DNA from: Mastigamoeba balamuthi
Lineage: Eukaryota > Evosea > Mastigamoebida > Mastigamoebidae
Assembly: GCA_902651635.1 (NCBI GenBank)
Contig: CACRSC010001917.1
Span: 962,419 to 1,026,418, forward strand
Length of the DNA stretch: 64,000 nt
Reading direction: 5' to 3'
Both the position numbers and the translations under genes were made by a program. A model generated the notes under the pieces. It was not told the origin of the DNA, ran no database searches, and saw only the letters and a list, made by a program, of their open reading frames with translations. Positions 10,664 through 20,887 of this stretch are shown in pieces (positions within the stretch are counted from its first letter, which is position 1; each line of letters opens with the position of its first letter).

Positions 10664-11861
10664 CTAGCAATTGGTGATCACAGCAATCCGCCGTATGGAG
10701 CCGTCGGCAACCAAATTCCTGTTCAGTGGGTTGCGGATCTTGTTCATAACGAACAGGAACCCCAGGTTCATCCCAACCTCCAGCTCCTCCCTTGTCCTGA
10801 ACGCCAGCACGACGATCACCAGCCCCCCTGCAGTCGCCCATCGTCAGCCCTCAGTCACAACGACCCAGCGAGAGCGAGAGAAGTGTTAATAACACCAGCC
10901 CCCTCTCCCCCCTCCCGTTCCCAAGCTCACACAGCGTCAGGCCCCCCCCCCCCCGGCCACAACGAACCAGCGAGCGTGCTCTTCTTCTGCAGCAGGAGGC
11001 CGTTGGTGCGCTCGAGGATGACGGGCACGAGGCCCCTGTCCAGCTTGATGCCGTCGTCGTACGACAGGTTGGCCGTCACGATCTTCACGCCCACCGCCAT
11101 CGAGCAGACCAGCGGCGGCACCTGCGCCCCGGGCGTCGTCGCCACCACGGCCCCCGGCGAGGCCTCCTTGTCCAGCAGCGCCGCCGACTCGCTCTCGATG
11201 TCCGAGCTGTCCGGCGCGCTCCTGAGGTGCCGCGCCGCGTGCCGCGCGTAGACGGCGAAGGGCTCGCTGCGGACCGCCAGCCCGGGGCCCAGCACCACGA
11301 CGAGCGCCAGCGTGGGGCACTTGAGGTGCTGCCTGCTGCTCGTGCAGCGCGTCCGCAGCGCCACGCGGAAGCTCTCGAGGCCCCCGGGCAGCGCCGCCTC
11401 CGCCTGCTGCTGCTGCTGCGCCCCGGGGCTCGCGTCCGCCCCGGGCGTCGCAGCCGCCTCGCCCACAGGGAAGTCCCACTCGACGGTGCTCGCGCCCGGC
11501 CCCAGCGGCCGCACGTCGAGCACCCGCCCGCACTGAGTGCGAACCCACGTCATAAAGCTGAGCAGCAGAAAACAGCGGTTCTCCGGCGGGTTTCGGGGGT
11601 GGGCACCTTGGGGCACTCGAGGGGCTTGGAGGAGAGGGTGGGGCCGGGCTTGCAGACGCGGGCGCCGAGGACGGCGGTGGCGACGTCCGAGGGGGTGAGG
11701 CCGTGGGCCTCGAGCCACGCGGGGCGCACGAGGAGCTCCGCCGTGAACGTGCGGTACTGGTGCACCACGGGGCTGCTCAGGCCCAGCACGGGGCCCTGGA
11801 ACGCCGCCAGGATCAGGTCGTCGCGCGTGCAGCGCCCGCGGCAGGAGCGCGCGTGCTGCAT
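10664..11861 (-). CDS. Unknown protein, paralogue A of the gene at 23.8-25.6 kb
   Basis: Family not recognised. At least three exons: about 11861/11868-11616, 11533-10966 and 10827-10664, with intron boundaries at the same places as in the paralogue. Shared landmarks are TRDDLILAAFQGPVLGLSS, a CPKCGRVLDVRPLGPG junction created by splicing, TRCTSSRQHLKCPTL, SEPFAVYARHAARHLRSAP, LLLQKKSTLAGG and a C-terminal FRTREELE...NKIRNPLNRNL.ADGSI. Nucleotide similarity in exons is very high in places, so the duplication is recent or homogenised by gene conversion. The 5' end is uncertain: the exon that begins the paralogue is not found upstream, where AT-richer DNA with a dispersed repeat lies instead. 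A 13-bp C run sits in the last intron. The product may be a shortened version of its sister. Confidence 0.6.
10942..10954. repeat. Poly-C run, 13 nt, in an intron
   Basis: Thirteen consecutive C on the + strand (G on the coding strand), just inside the donor side of the last intron of paralogue A. Similar C runs lie in introns at 14094 and 28472. Confidence 0.9.
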
Positions 11862-12588
11862 CCAGAAGATAATTACCGCAACTGGAAAAACGATCTACCC
11901 GAAAATATCTAGCCCACAGGACACGGAAATGCAGTTGAGTCTGGCGGACAGGTAAGAACTGCTCACCACTCATTTGAGTGAAGTGAAATGTGGAGAAGCA
12001 ACATAAGCTCGAGGAATCAAGCACACACCATTCTGCAGGTCCCAGAGAAAAACCAACCAGTTGGGAGAAGCCAGATAGATCTGTGCATCCATTCGAATGG
12101 ATATTCTCGGCCAGAATCAAGGACAAATGCTCACGTCACTGCAAAGGAGTCTCACAGGAAACTCACAGGCAGCAAAGCACGAAACACAGAAAACTGCGAA
12201 TTGCGAGAGACCCTTCCTTCCAACGGGCCCGAGCACACCAAATTAATGCCGGGAGGCTGCAAGCCTCCAATATGACGTGCCGTTTTGGATTTGATCTGAG
12301 CCAACAGGTTCGAAGAAGACATCACACAAGGCTGGTCTCATCAGCAATTGAAGCAGCAAAGAACGATGCATGGCACCCAAGCCCGCGTTCAGGCCACCAA
12401 GTCAACTGAATTTCCGACTACTATTCCATGGCACAGAGACTTTCCCGGCAAAATCGACAGTGAACGTTTCTCCCGAACCTGCGTGTACCCTGCAAACGTC
12501 ACGTCCCCCAAGCATTTAAAATCGACAGCCCTCAGAAAAATACGTTGTTCAGAAAACAACAAACACCCGGCATAGGCTTTATCCCGGC
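11862..12588. other. Intergenic between paralogue A and the DPP5-like gene, holds a dispersed repeat
   Basis: AT-richer than its surroundings. It contains the 146-bp repeat copy at 12090-12235 and otherwise only short open frames without recognisable sequence. As the two flanking genes diverge, both promoters should lie here. The missing first exon of paralogue A would be expected in this stretch. Confidence 0.5.
12090..12235 (+). repeat. Dispersed repeat, copy 1 (~146 bp)
   Basis: Nearly identical to 56985-57125, same orientation, 45 kb away. Both begin at cattcgaatggatattctcg and end near caacgggcc. Differences seen by eye are two substitutions, a short cttc-type expansion and one extra C near the 3' end. 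The left end carries the palindrome ATTCGAAT. No terminal inverted repeats or target duplications are evident, so the class is unknown: MITE, fragment of a larger element, or a structured RNA. Confidence 0.85.
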
Positions 12589-15150
12589 ATGCACGCCCCC
12601 ACTCTTGCCCTCGCCCTGGCTGCCCTGTCCTTCGTGTCGGCGCGGCCCTTCAGCGTCCACGACCTCGTGGGCCTGAACCGCGTGGGCACCCCTGCTTCGG
12701 ACGGCAAAGGCCGTTACGTTGTGCCCATCTCTGTACGTTTTCCCACTGGGGGGCTGCACAGAGCCGCACTGCACTGCTTCGCAGAGTGAGTCGAATACCC
12801 ACGGCTCACCCCAACTGCACCCACCACCGTCGCAGAGATGGGACGAGGCTTCCAACAAGAAGGCGCAGCACCTCTGGCTCGGCTCCACCGGCAAGCCGGG
12901 CATCGTGAGGCTCGCAGCCCTGGATCAGGTGCCCCCAAACCCCCCATTTCTCAGCACAACTCAGTTTCCTCGGGTTTTCCCCGTTGGCTGACGCATGTCG
13001 CCCACACCCGCAGTTTTCTGATCGCAGCCCCGTGTGGACCTCTGACGGCTCCGCCGTGCTGTTCCTGTCGTCGCGCAAGGGCGGCAACGGGCTGTGGGCC
13101 GCGGACCCCGCGCACCCCGAGGCTCCTGCGTACCGCGTGGCCAAGTTCCCCGTGGACGTGGACAACCTCAAGATGTCCCCGACAGGCGACTGGCTGGCGC
13201 TGACTGCGCAGGTCTACCCGGGCCTGACGATGGAGCAGACGGCCCAGCGCGACCAGGATCTGGCCGCGTCGCGCGCCAGCGGCGCCTACGTCTTCGAGGG
13301 GCTCTTCATCCGCCGGTGGGACGAGTGGTGGCTCGGCAAGTTCAACCACGGTGCGCAGGCGCAGACGGCGGTCGAATTTCAATCGAGTTGGGAAACGTCC
13401 CCCGGAAGCTGACACGTCATCTGCCTCGCCCCCCTCCTCCTGTGCTGTGCTGTGCTGCAGTGTTCATCATGAGGATCGCCAAGAACTGCCACGGCAAGTG
13501 GGCCAAGGTCGGGGACGCCGTCGACGTGATGCCGCAGCTCAAGGGCGACTGCCCCTCGCGGCCGTTCGGCGGGGCCGAGGAGTTCGCGTGGGCCCCCAAC
13601 GCCGCAGAGCTCGCGTTCACGACGCAGCTGGGCGACGACAAGGCGTGGTCGACGGACCTCAACGTCTACGTCTACGACGTCGCCTCCGCCGCCTCGCGCT
13701 GCGTGACGTGCGACAACAAGGCGACCGACACGGCCCCCGCGTACTCCCCGGACGGCTCCACGCTCGCATTCCTCTCCATGTCGACGCCGAAATACGAGAG
13801 CGACACGTGCGCACTCTGACGCGCGTATGCCACGTCATGCTGACTGGCACTTGTGTCCGCACACAACAGGAAGCACCTGGTCCTCTACAACCGCGCCAAC
13901 GGGCAGAGGAGGGTCGTCGCGGGCAACTGGGACCGCAGCCTCGACTCGGTGACGTGGATGTCGGACAGCCGCACCGTCGTGGCGGAGCTCAACAGCGACG
14001 CGCGCCAGGTCGTGTACACCATCGACACGGTCTCGGGGGCCGTCACGCCGCTCATCACCAACCACTCCAACTCCGTACCCTTCATCCCTCGAGCCCCCCC
14101 CCCCCCCCCCGTGGCACACTCCCACTCACGGCCTCCATCCGTGGTACAGGGGGTGAACCTCGTGCGCTGTGCCGACGACAGCAGCAAGCAGTGCCTCGTC
14201 TTCTCTCGCAGCGACCTGACCCACGCCCCCCAAGTCTGGGCCACGAGGGCCGACGGCTCGGTCGTGCAGCTCACTGACACGAACAACCAGCTGCTGGCGG
14301 GGGTCGAGTTCACCGAGGTGAGGGAGTGGTTCTACGAGGGCGCTGCCGGCGACAGGATCCAGGCCTGGGTCCACCTCCCGTACGGGTTCCAGCCCACGGC
14401 AAAATACCCGCTGGTGCTGTACATCCACGGGGGCCCTGAGGGCACGTGGGAGGACAGCTGGAGCTACCGCTGGAACCCCCAGACGGTGTCCGCCCAGGGC
14501 TACGTGGTGCTGGCCCCCAACGTGCATGGGAGCCTGTCGTTCGGGCAGAACTTCACTAGCGCGATCCTCAACGACTGGGGAGGCAAGCCCTACGAGGACC
14601 TCATGATCGCCGTGGACAAGTTCGCCAAACAGAACAGCTGGGTCGACACGGCCCACGTGGGAGCCATGGGCGCGAGCTACGGCGGCTTCATGATCAACTG
14701 GATCAACGGCCAAAACAGCGGGAAGTTCAAGTGCCTCATCTGCCACGATGGCCTCTTCGACGCTGCGGACTCGTACTACTCCACCGACGAGCTGTTCTTC
14801 ACCGAGAGGGAGTTTGGCGGAGCGCCGTACGAGGACGACGCGATGCAGTTCTACAAGAGGTGGTCGCCGTCGACCTACGCAGCCAAGTTCAACACTCCCG
14901 AGCTCATCTTCCAGGGTGGCAAGGACTATCGCCTCCCTGACCACCACGGAATCAGTGTCTTCACTCTGCTTCAGGCACGCGGCCTCTTATCTCCCCTTCC
15001 CTAACATCACACTAACAACTGCGACAGAGAAGGGGTATCCCGTCCAAGCTTGTCTACTTCCCGAACGAGAACCACTGGGTGGTGAACCCCAACAACTCGA
15101 TTCTGTGGCACGAGCAGGCACTGGATTGGCTCAAGAGGTGGCTCAAGTGA
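12589..15150 (+). CDS. Secreted dipeptidyl-peptidase 5-like serine peptidase (S9 family)
   Basis: Multi-exon gene. Exon 1 (12589-12732) encodes a signal peptide (LALALAALSFVSA) and exon 2 starts at 12836 (RWDEASNKK). Further exons lie near 13014-13349, 13461-13805, 13869-14085, 14150-14975 and 15029-15150. The N-terminal half has beta-propeller-like repeats (SPVWTSDGSAVLFLSSR, APAYSPDGSTLAFLS). The C-terminal half is a prolyl-oligopeptidase-type alpha/beta hydrolase with an IHGGPEGTWEDSW oxyanion region, nucleophile Ser in GASYGG, Asp in GGKDYRLP and His in NENHWV. This order matches DPP5, which removes X-Ala-type dipeptides in secreted or lysosomal compartments. The stop is TGA at 15148. All three triad residues are present. 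One intron carries a C17 run. Exact edges of the middle introns are approximate. Confidence 0.85.
14094..14110. repeat. Poly-C run, 17 nt, in an intron
   Basis: Seventeen consecutive C in the DPP5-like gene, about 40 nt before an AG acceptor, where a polypyrimidine tract would be expected. Confidence 0.9.
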
Positions 15151-18100
15151 CTGACACCGAGATGACGGGTGGCATCAACATCCAAGATATACAAAACCAA
15201 TACCACTGCTATCTCGGACTGAAAACCGAAAGCAATATGGGGTAGTTCCTCATTGTCCTGGTGTTCACACGACAGGCAGTGTAAAGGCGCATAAGTGCAC
15301 ATGCAACATGACATGGTGCACACTGCACACTGCACAAAGTTAATTGGAGCCCACCTGGTGCAGGAACTCGTGGGAGCAGGGAGCAACAGACAGGCCAGAG
15401 CCCTTGCGCTTGTGTCAGCAGTGGTGCAGTGGGGGATGGAGGAGTTGGGTGCTGTGTACGGGCCGTGGCGGGCTCCCATCTTGATTTGCCCAAAGTGAGT
15501 TGAGTTTTGTGTGTGGGAAGTGAGGCGAGGCACAAGGGGCACATGAAGGGGGAAAAAGCCATCAGGAAAGCTGAGGACAAGAAGGAAGAGCTGCAGCAGC
15601 ACTACAGTGAGCTACAAGCATAGCCCCATGCTCATGCCCGACCGGGTAGGAAGGGTCAAAGCACAATGCCCAGACCAATAGCCCCAATGACAAAGAGACA
15701 TGCGCAGGGAGAGTCCTCTCCTTCTGTCCTCTGTGATGGACTCCCCCCCTATCTGCATTTGGTTCAGGTGAAATGAGGGCTGCATGCAGACCTTGCACAG
15801 AGGGCATGCACCGTGTGCCTCTGGGGGCATGCCTCAGAAGCACCCCAGCAGGCTTATGGTCACCTGTGATGCAGGAGACTGCAATTTGCAAGATCCACCC
15901 CGTGGACAGCCATGTATAGGACTTGTCAAAGGATTTAACAATCAGGACCAGGAAGTAATTGTGGCCCAGGATGAGCAGCATCACATTGACAAACTCTGCC
16001 TGAGTAGCCTCTGAGCACACACTGCACCCAGATGATGCCCATGATAGCTGTGCAACTATGTGCTATGCCCCACTTCTTTTGCTGGCCCTGATCTCCACCA
16101 GTGCCCTGACAAGCAGGGGCACGACGTCAGACAGAGGCAGTCCCCCATCAGCATGGTCGAGGATGTTAAGGTTCTCCAGAAGCCACATGGCCTTCTTATG
16201 CACATAGCATGCTACTCAGGCATTGCTCCTGTACCAATCGAGGCCCCTCCTCCTTCCCAGCATTGGGATAACCTAAGGATGACCTGCTTCTGGCCAAGAA
16301 CACCCAGTTGTACCACATTAGAGAAGTCATCTGGGTCTTGCATCACCCCCATTGGCAGACAGGCAGATTCCTGGACCACCTCAGTGACCACTGCGACTGG
16401 CAGACAGGGCAGCTCCCGAACAGTCACAGTGACCATGAAGACAAATTGGCAGAGGTGCTTCTAGACTGCAGTGATGGAGGCACTGAGCTCAAAGGCCTCC
16501 TTGAGGTAAATAACAACAACGTGCACATTGCATTGCAGGAGGGCATCAGGATGGACCACCACTGCAGCTCAAGGGTTCGCATTGCCACCCTGGCTTTCAC
16601 ATGCACTGTGCTGCTTGTGCAGTCACAGGCCTCATACTGGTACTGGCGCTGTCACAGCACCTGATCAAAAGGGGGCAATGAGAACAACACCCTCCACTCT
16701 CTCATAAGTATCATCATTGTCATCTACCTCACCAATATCAGTCCTGCAGAGCAGCGCCTCATCATCAGCAGGCATCACTCCAGCTGCTGTGAGGATAGTT
16801 GACAAGTGAGGCCACTGCATCTATGACGTCATGTGCACCAATGCTTCGGGAAGGACACTGTTGGACAATTGCAGTGTGGATGCCAAGCCCACATCTGTTT
16901 CAAAGTACTGGCCCTGTGCCCAGAGCCCCGGTCAGTGTGGATCTGCTGTGCTTTAGAGCCGCAGGCCCCAACAGCAGAGAGATGTGCCTTCAGGGCAACA
17001 TTGATGGGACGATGCTCAAGGGCATCATTTTTGGGGTCGTGCATGTATGGAGCTCCCTGCTGGGCCAGAACCATGCCGTTCTCATGGCCTTGAACCAGTC
17101 TCTTCAGAGAAGTAGTCTTCCCTTTCACAGTCATTCACCAACACTTACTCTCCTGCAGGGAATTGAAGCATAATGAATGGTAGACTGAAAATTGCTGCAT
17201 TGAGTGCTTCCTTCAGTCATACACTGCCACTGGCAGTTCAGATGATGTATCAGTTGATCTTCCTGTGCTGTGTCTGTGTGCATAAGCATCTCATACTTGA
17301 TGCATTGCTGGTGTGCTGGGGACTGTGACAGTCTGCTACTGCATTAACCACAGCTGTGATGTGAGTTAGTGTCAGAGAACGATTTGAAGTAGTACTTCTC
17401 TTGGTTGCATAGTGTCCCACCCTTGAGTCTGTTGCAATGCTGCACTGGGGACTTACTGAGCAATGGATGCATGCACTATGTTCTCATTCTTAAGCATGTA
17501 TTATTAAGAGCAAATATTAATCTCGAACTTAATAAGATTCTGCATTACAGATCAGTTGAATTAGCAGAGCCCACGAGAATGCTGGACCACTATGTGATCA
17601 AAGTGCAGCTGGGCTCAGTTCTTCACTACATTAAACAATTGGTCATCACTGTGTTTTATCTGCTGAAGCACTAAATTAGTGCATATAGTGCTGAATTTTA
17701 GTGCTAGATTTAGTTAGTACGCAGTTTCTTTGTGCTCATAAGCTGGATGATACAGTTTGATAATCACAAGTGATTGATGTATCAGTATTTCACCTAATTG
17801 GCTCATTATGACACTGCACTCTTACAGATGGTAAGAAGCATCAAGGCACACTGCAAGGCATCCCTGTCATCAATTCAGCATTCCGGGCTCATCTTAGGTG
17901 CCAAGAACAACATCAACTGGCTGAAGCACTGTGCTAATCCAGATTTGCTCTTTAATTCTAATCCTGATGCTCAGGGGCTGTGCTACCAGCTCAGCACCAT
18001 CAAGGGGACTGCTGAGGAAGTCAAACACCTTGAAGAGCATATCACTCATCATGCAGAAAGTGTCTTCTCTATGGAGCAATGAGAATTGGCTCTCCAACTC

Positions 18101-19391
18101 CAGTGAGCTGCTCACGACTAGTCATCTGCAGATGGACCTCGAGATGTTTGAAGAGGTATTCACCAATCCAGATGCATCCTTCAATGGCCTGAATGATGCT
18201 ATGACTGTGCTAAAGAACTGCTTCATGGATTGTGCTGAGCACAGTGATGATGATATGCCCTCTCCTCTGATGAATCTGATACTGATTCTGACTAAAAGCT
18301 ATGAAATCAGTTGGTCATTACAATTAAAGTCACTATGTCTGCTTTGAATGTCTCATTAAATAACAATTACAGCAGAACTACTGATACTGTTCATGCCAGT
18401 ACATACGCTGGCAGATATGCCAGCAGATACACTGTACCGCCAGCTTAGTTAATGGCTGAGCTGTGCCACTGGCACATAGCCCATAAATATCACCTTTGTT
18501 GCAAATCACTTGATTGATAAATTTCCTGAATCGTGAATCAAATGCACCCAAGAGCTTATGTTATTAAGGGCATGTACTATTGCTTATTTGTAATGATTTA
18601 ACCCTTTTAATGGGAATTTCCACTTCTCACTTCCTGATTCTCCTGATGATAATTAAGACTGCCTTCTTTCTCCTTCCCCCTGCACCCACTTCCATATGCC
18701 TACAGCTCGTGAACTTTCTGTTGAGTGCCATTAAGAATGAGCTCTCTAATGAAGATAAGAAGAACCCACTCTGTGGTGACATTGCTACCTCCCTGGCAGC
18801 TGTTGTCCATAAGGTGCTTTCTGAAAAGAGATTCTTGAGGATATTAAGGCTCTCATCATTGCCAACATGAAGCAAAACAAGGGCAGAGAAGTGGCTTGCA
18901 CAGCATCTGAACTTCGCTTGTGCCTGCAGAGAGATCTTCAAGACTGCATCGCACATGACACAGCTGTGTGAGGGGACTTTCAATCTTCTTGACAATGTGC
19001 TTTGAGTAAGCCCACAGCTCTCGACAGAGCGGGCTGGTTTGTGCATGTGTGCTGTTCTGAACCTCATGAACCCTGTATGGGACGAAGCTGTTAGGGCATT
19101 GGGAATTGAGTGGGTTGACGTGTAAGGATGAAATCAGAGAGCGGATGAATCTGAGGACTTAAATCGAGAAACGACTGTGTTGTGCTGCCGTGAGGAGGGC
19201 AGGGCAGTGAGGACTGAAGAGCACAACTCCCTCACACTCCATCCCTCTCTCTGTCCTCCCATACAAGTTACCATGTGATCATTCTCACATTGTTCTTGTG
19301 CAAGCACGCCTGACCAGATGTGCCTGCCCATGCGAATTGGACAGGTTCATGACCAACCGGGAGATGTTCAGGAACCCTGGTGCAATGGGAC
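15151..19391. other. CpG-depleted, gene-free relic block (~4.2 kb)
   Basis: GC drops to roughly 50% and below, and the CG dinucleotide nearly vanishes: most 60-base rows hold zero to two CG, against six to ten in neighbouring exons. TG and CA are in excess. No intact gene is visible. Short open stretches read like eroded coding sequence, for example around 17800-18350 and 18600-18960 on the + strand, but no family could be recognised. The pattern is what methylated, silenced repeats show after long deamination. I see no terminal repeats or polymerase/integrase motifs, so I do not assign an element class. It could equally be a dead host gene cluster. Confidence 0.6.
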
Positions 19392-20452
19392 TCACTCGCT
19401 AGCAGGGGAAGTCTGCTGGCCTACGAGTGCAAGTGTCGTGAAGCGGAGCTCGTCGGGGTCGGCAGCCATGATCTTCTGGATGGCCACCCCCGCATCGCGC
19501 AGAAGGGTCTCGCGCGTCGTCGGGCCACGCGGCATCGGCTGCGGCCTCCTGCCATCGAGCTCGTACAGCGTCCCGTCAACGCAAACGAACGCCACAAAGT
19601 GGAGCACAATAACCTCGTCCTCGTCAGGCGCCTGGAGGGAGAGAGGCAAAAGATATCAGCGACGAATCCTGACGTCACGCGACTTCCAGGAAGAGGGGAC
19701 CTCTGTCTGGCCCTCGGTGGCTGCGGCCGAGTGGGCCTGCTCGAGCTGGTCGCTCTTCTCGAGGGCCTTGGCACGCTCGGGCGCGGGCAGGCTCCTCGAG
19801 GTCTCGCGGTACGTGTCGAAGAACGAGCCCTTGGTCACCCTGACGCCGTTCTCCCCCACGCTGTTGAGCACGGCGTGGATGCACCCGATCGTCCCGCACG
19901 CGTTCTCTGCCCAGGGTTTCCTTGAGCAGGGGACGGGAGCCCTCGGGCTGGCAGAGCTCCATGACGCAGCCAAATTGGCCAGCCCAAGATTCCCCGATTT
20001 CTCGGGCACTTTTATCCGATCTTCCAACGTGCAGCGCCCACAGCAGGTGCCAGCGAGGGGGAGGGCGAAGAGGGCACACCGATGGTCTGGTTGACGAAGA
20101 AGACGTTGGGGTTGACGGGGGTCTTGGCCTTGCCGAGCTTGCGGTCCTCGGCGATGCGGTTTTCCTCGTACTTGCGGCGGGCGGGTGAGGGCGAGGGGGG
20201 CGAAGAGGGGAGGCTGCCCTCACGTTGTGGGTGATGGGGAAGAGGAGCAGGGCAGCGAAGACGGGCTTGGGGACGAAGGCGAGCAGCTCCTCGTCAAAGC
20301 CCATGACGTCGGCAAACTCGGCGTTCTCGACGCCCAGGTTGCGGATGTACTGCGCAGCGCACGTACGTCAGTGGGGGTGCTGGGCGTGTGCTGACGCGCC
20401 TTGGTGAGGACTTCGGGGTTCGACTCGAGCGGGGTCCAGTGCTGCTCCGACA
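19392..20452 (-). CDS. UCHL3: Ubiquitin C-terminal hydrolase, UCH-L3 type (C12 family)
   Basis: About five exons on the reverse strand. The start ATG at 20452 gives HWTPLESNPEVLTK, equivalent to the RWLPLEANPEV start of UCH-L3. Then come FDEELLAFVPKPVFAALLLFPIT, FFVNQTIG with the oxyanion Gln, NACGTIGCIHAVLN with the catalytic Cys, AATEGQTE, the catalytic His in VLHFVAFV, the Asp in LYELDGRRPQP, and a C-terminal DPDELRFTTLAL. This small cytosolic thiol protease trims adducts from the ubiquitin (and NEDD8) C-terminus and recycles ubiquitin. The whole catalytic set is present. The crossover-loop region (PAPERAKALEKSDQLEQAHSAA) is ordinary in length. Introns are short and some lie at 19633-19660, about 19895-20070 and 20170-20230. 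Confidence 0.93.
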
Positions 20453-20887
20453 TCGGGGGACTGCGACAAGGCGCCAAGCTAATCCGTTTGAGAAGAAGAG
20501 ATACGGAGAAGATAACTACAATTGAGACAGATACCCAGCAACGTGGAGATACTAGGCAGATCCGTTCCTTTCACTTCTAAGTTCCATGACCTCGAGCTGC
20601 GGCTGTCGTAAGCTCATTTCTGCACAGGCGGATGAGGTATTCGAAGGTTAGCAGTATCGAGCCTGGCGAAAGCTCACTAATTACACTCTGCATTTCTGGG
20701 TCATAGGGGCTTTAGACAGACGAAGAGCCGAAACGGTGGTTTTCAGGATGTCCCTGAATACTAGGTCTTTCAACGCCGTATTGCGTTGCGTACTGCTCCG
20801 GTGAGATTCTGGCCGGGAGTGCTGGCGTCACCACTGCTGATTTTGAAAGTTGTTTAAACTCCACACCCTCTTCGCCGACCGTTGTAA
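20453..20887. other. Intergenic between divergent UCH-L3 and GH127-like genes
   Basis: No gene seen. Moderately AT-rich, with weak open frames antisense to the glycosidase start that have no conserved sequence. Promoters for both divergent genes should be here. Confidence 0.5.

Noticed and set aside
10927-12126. 399-codon reverse frame as a single-exon gene
   Set aside because: The paralogue's splice pattern explains the region better; most of that frame is out of phase with the conserved sequence.
12090-12235. Dispersed repeat as a solo LTR
   Set aside because: Too short, no TG...CA ends, no target duplication and no polypurine or primer-binding site seen nearby.
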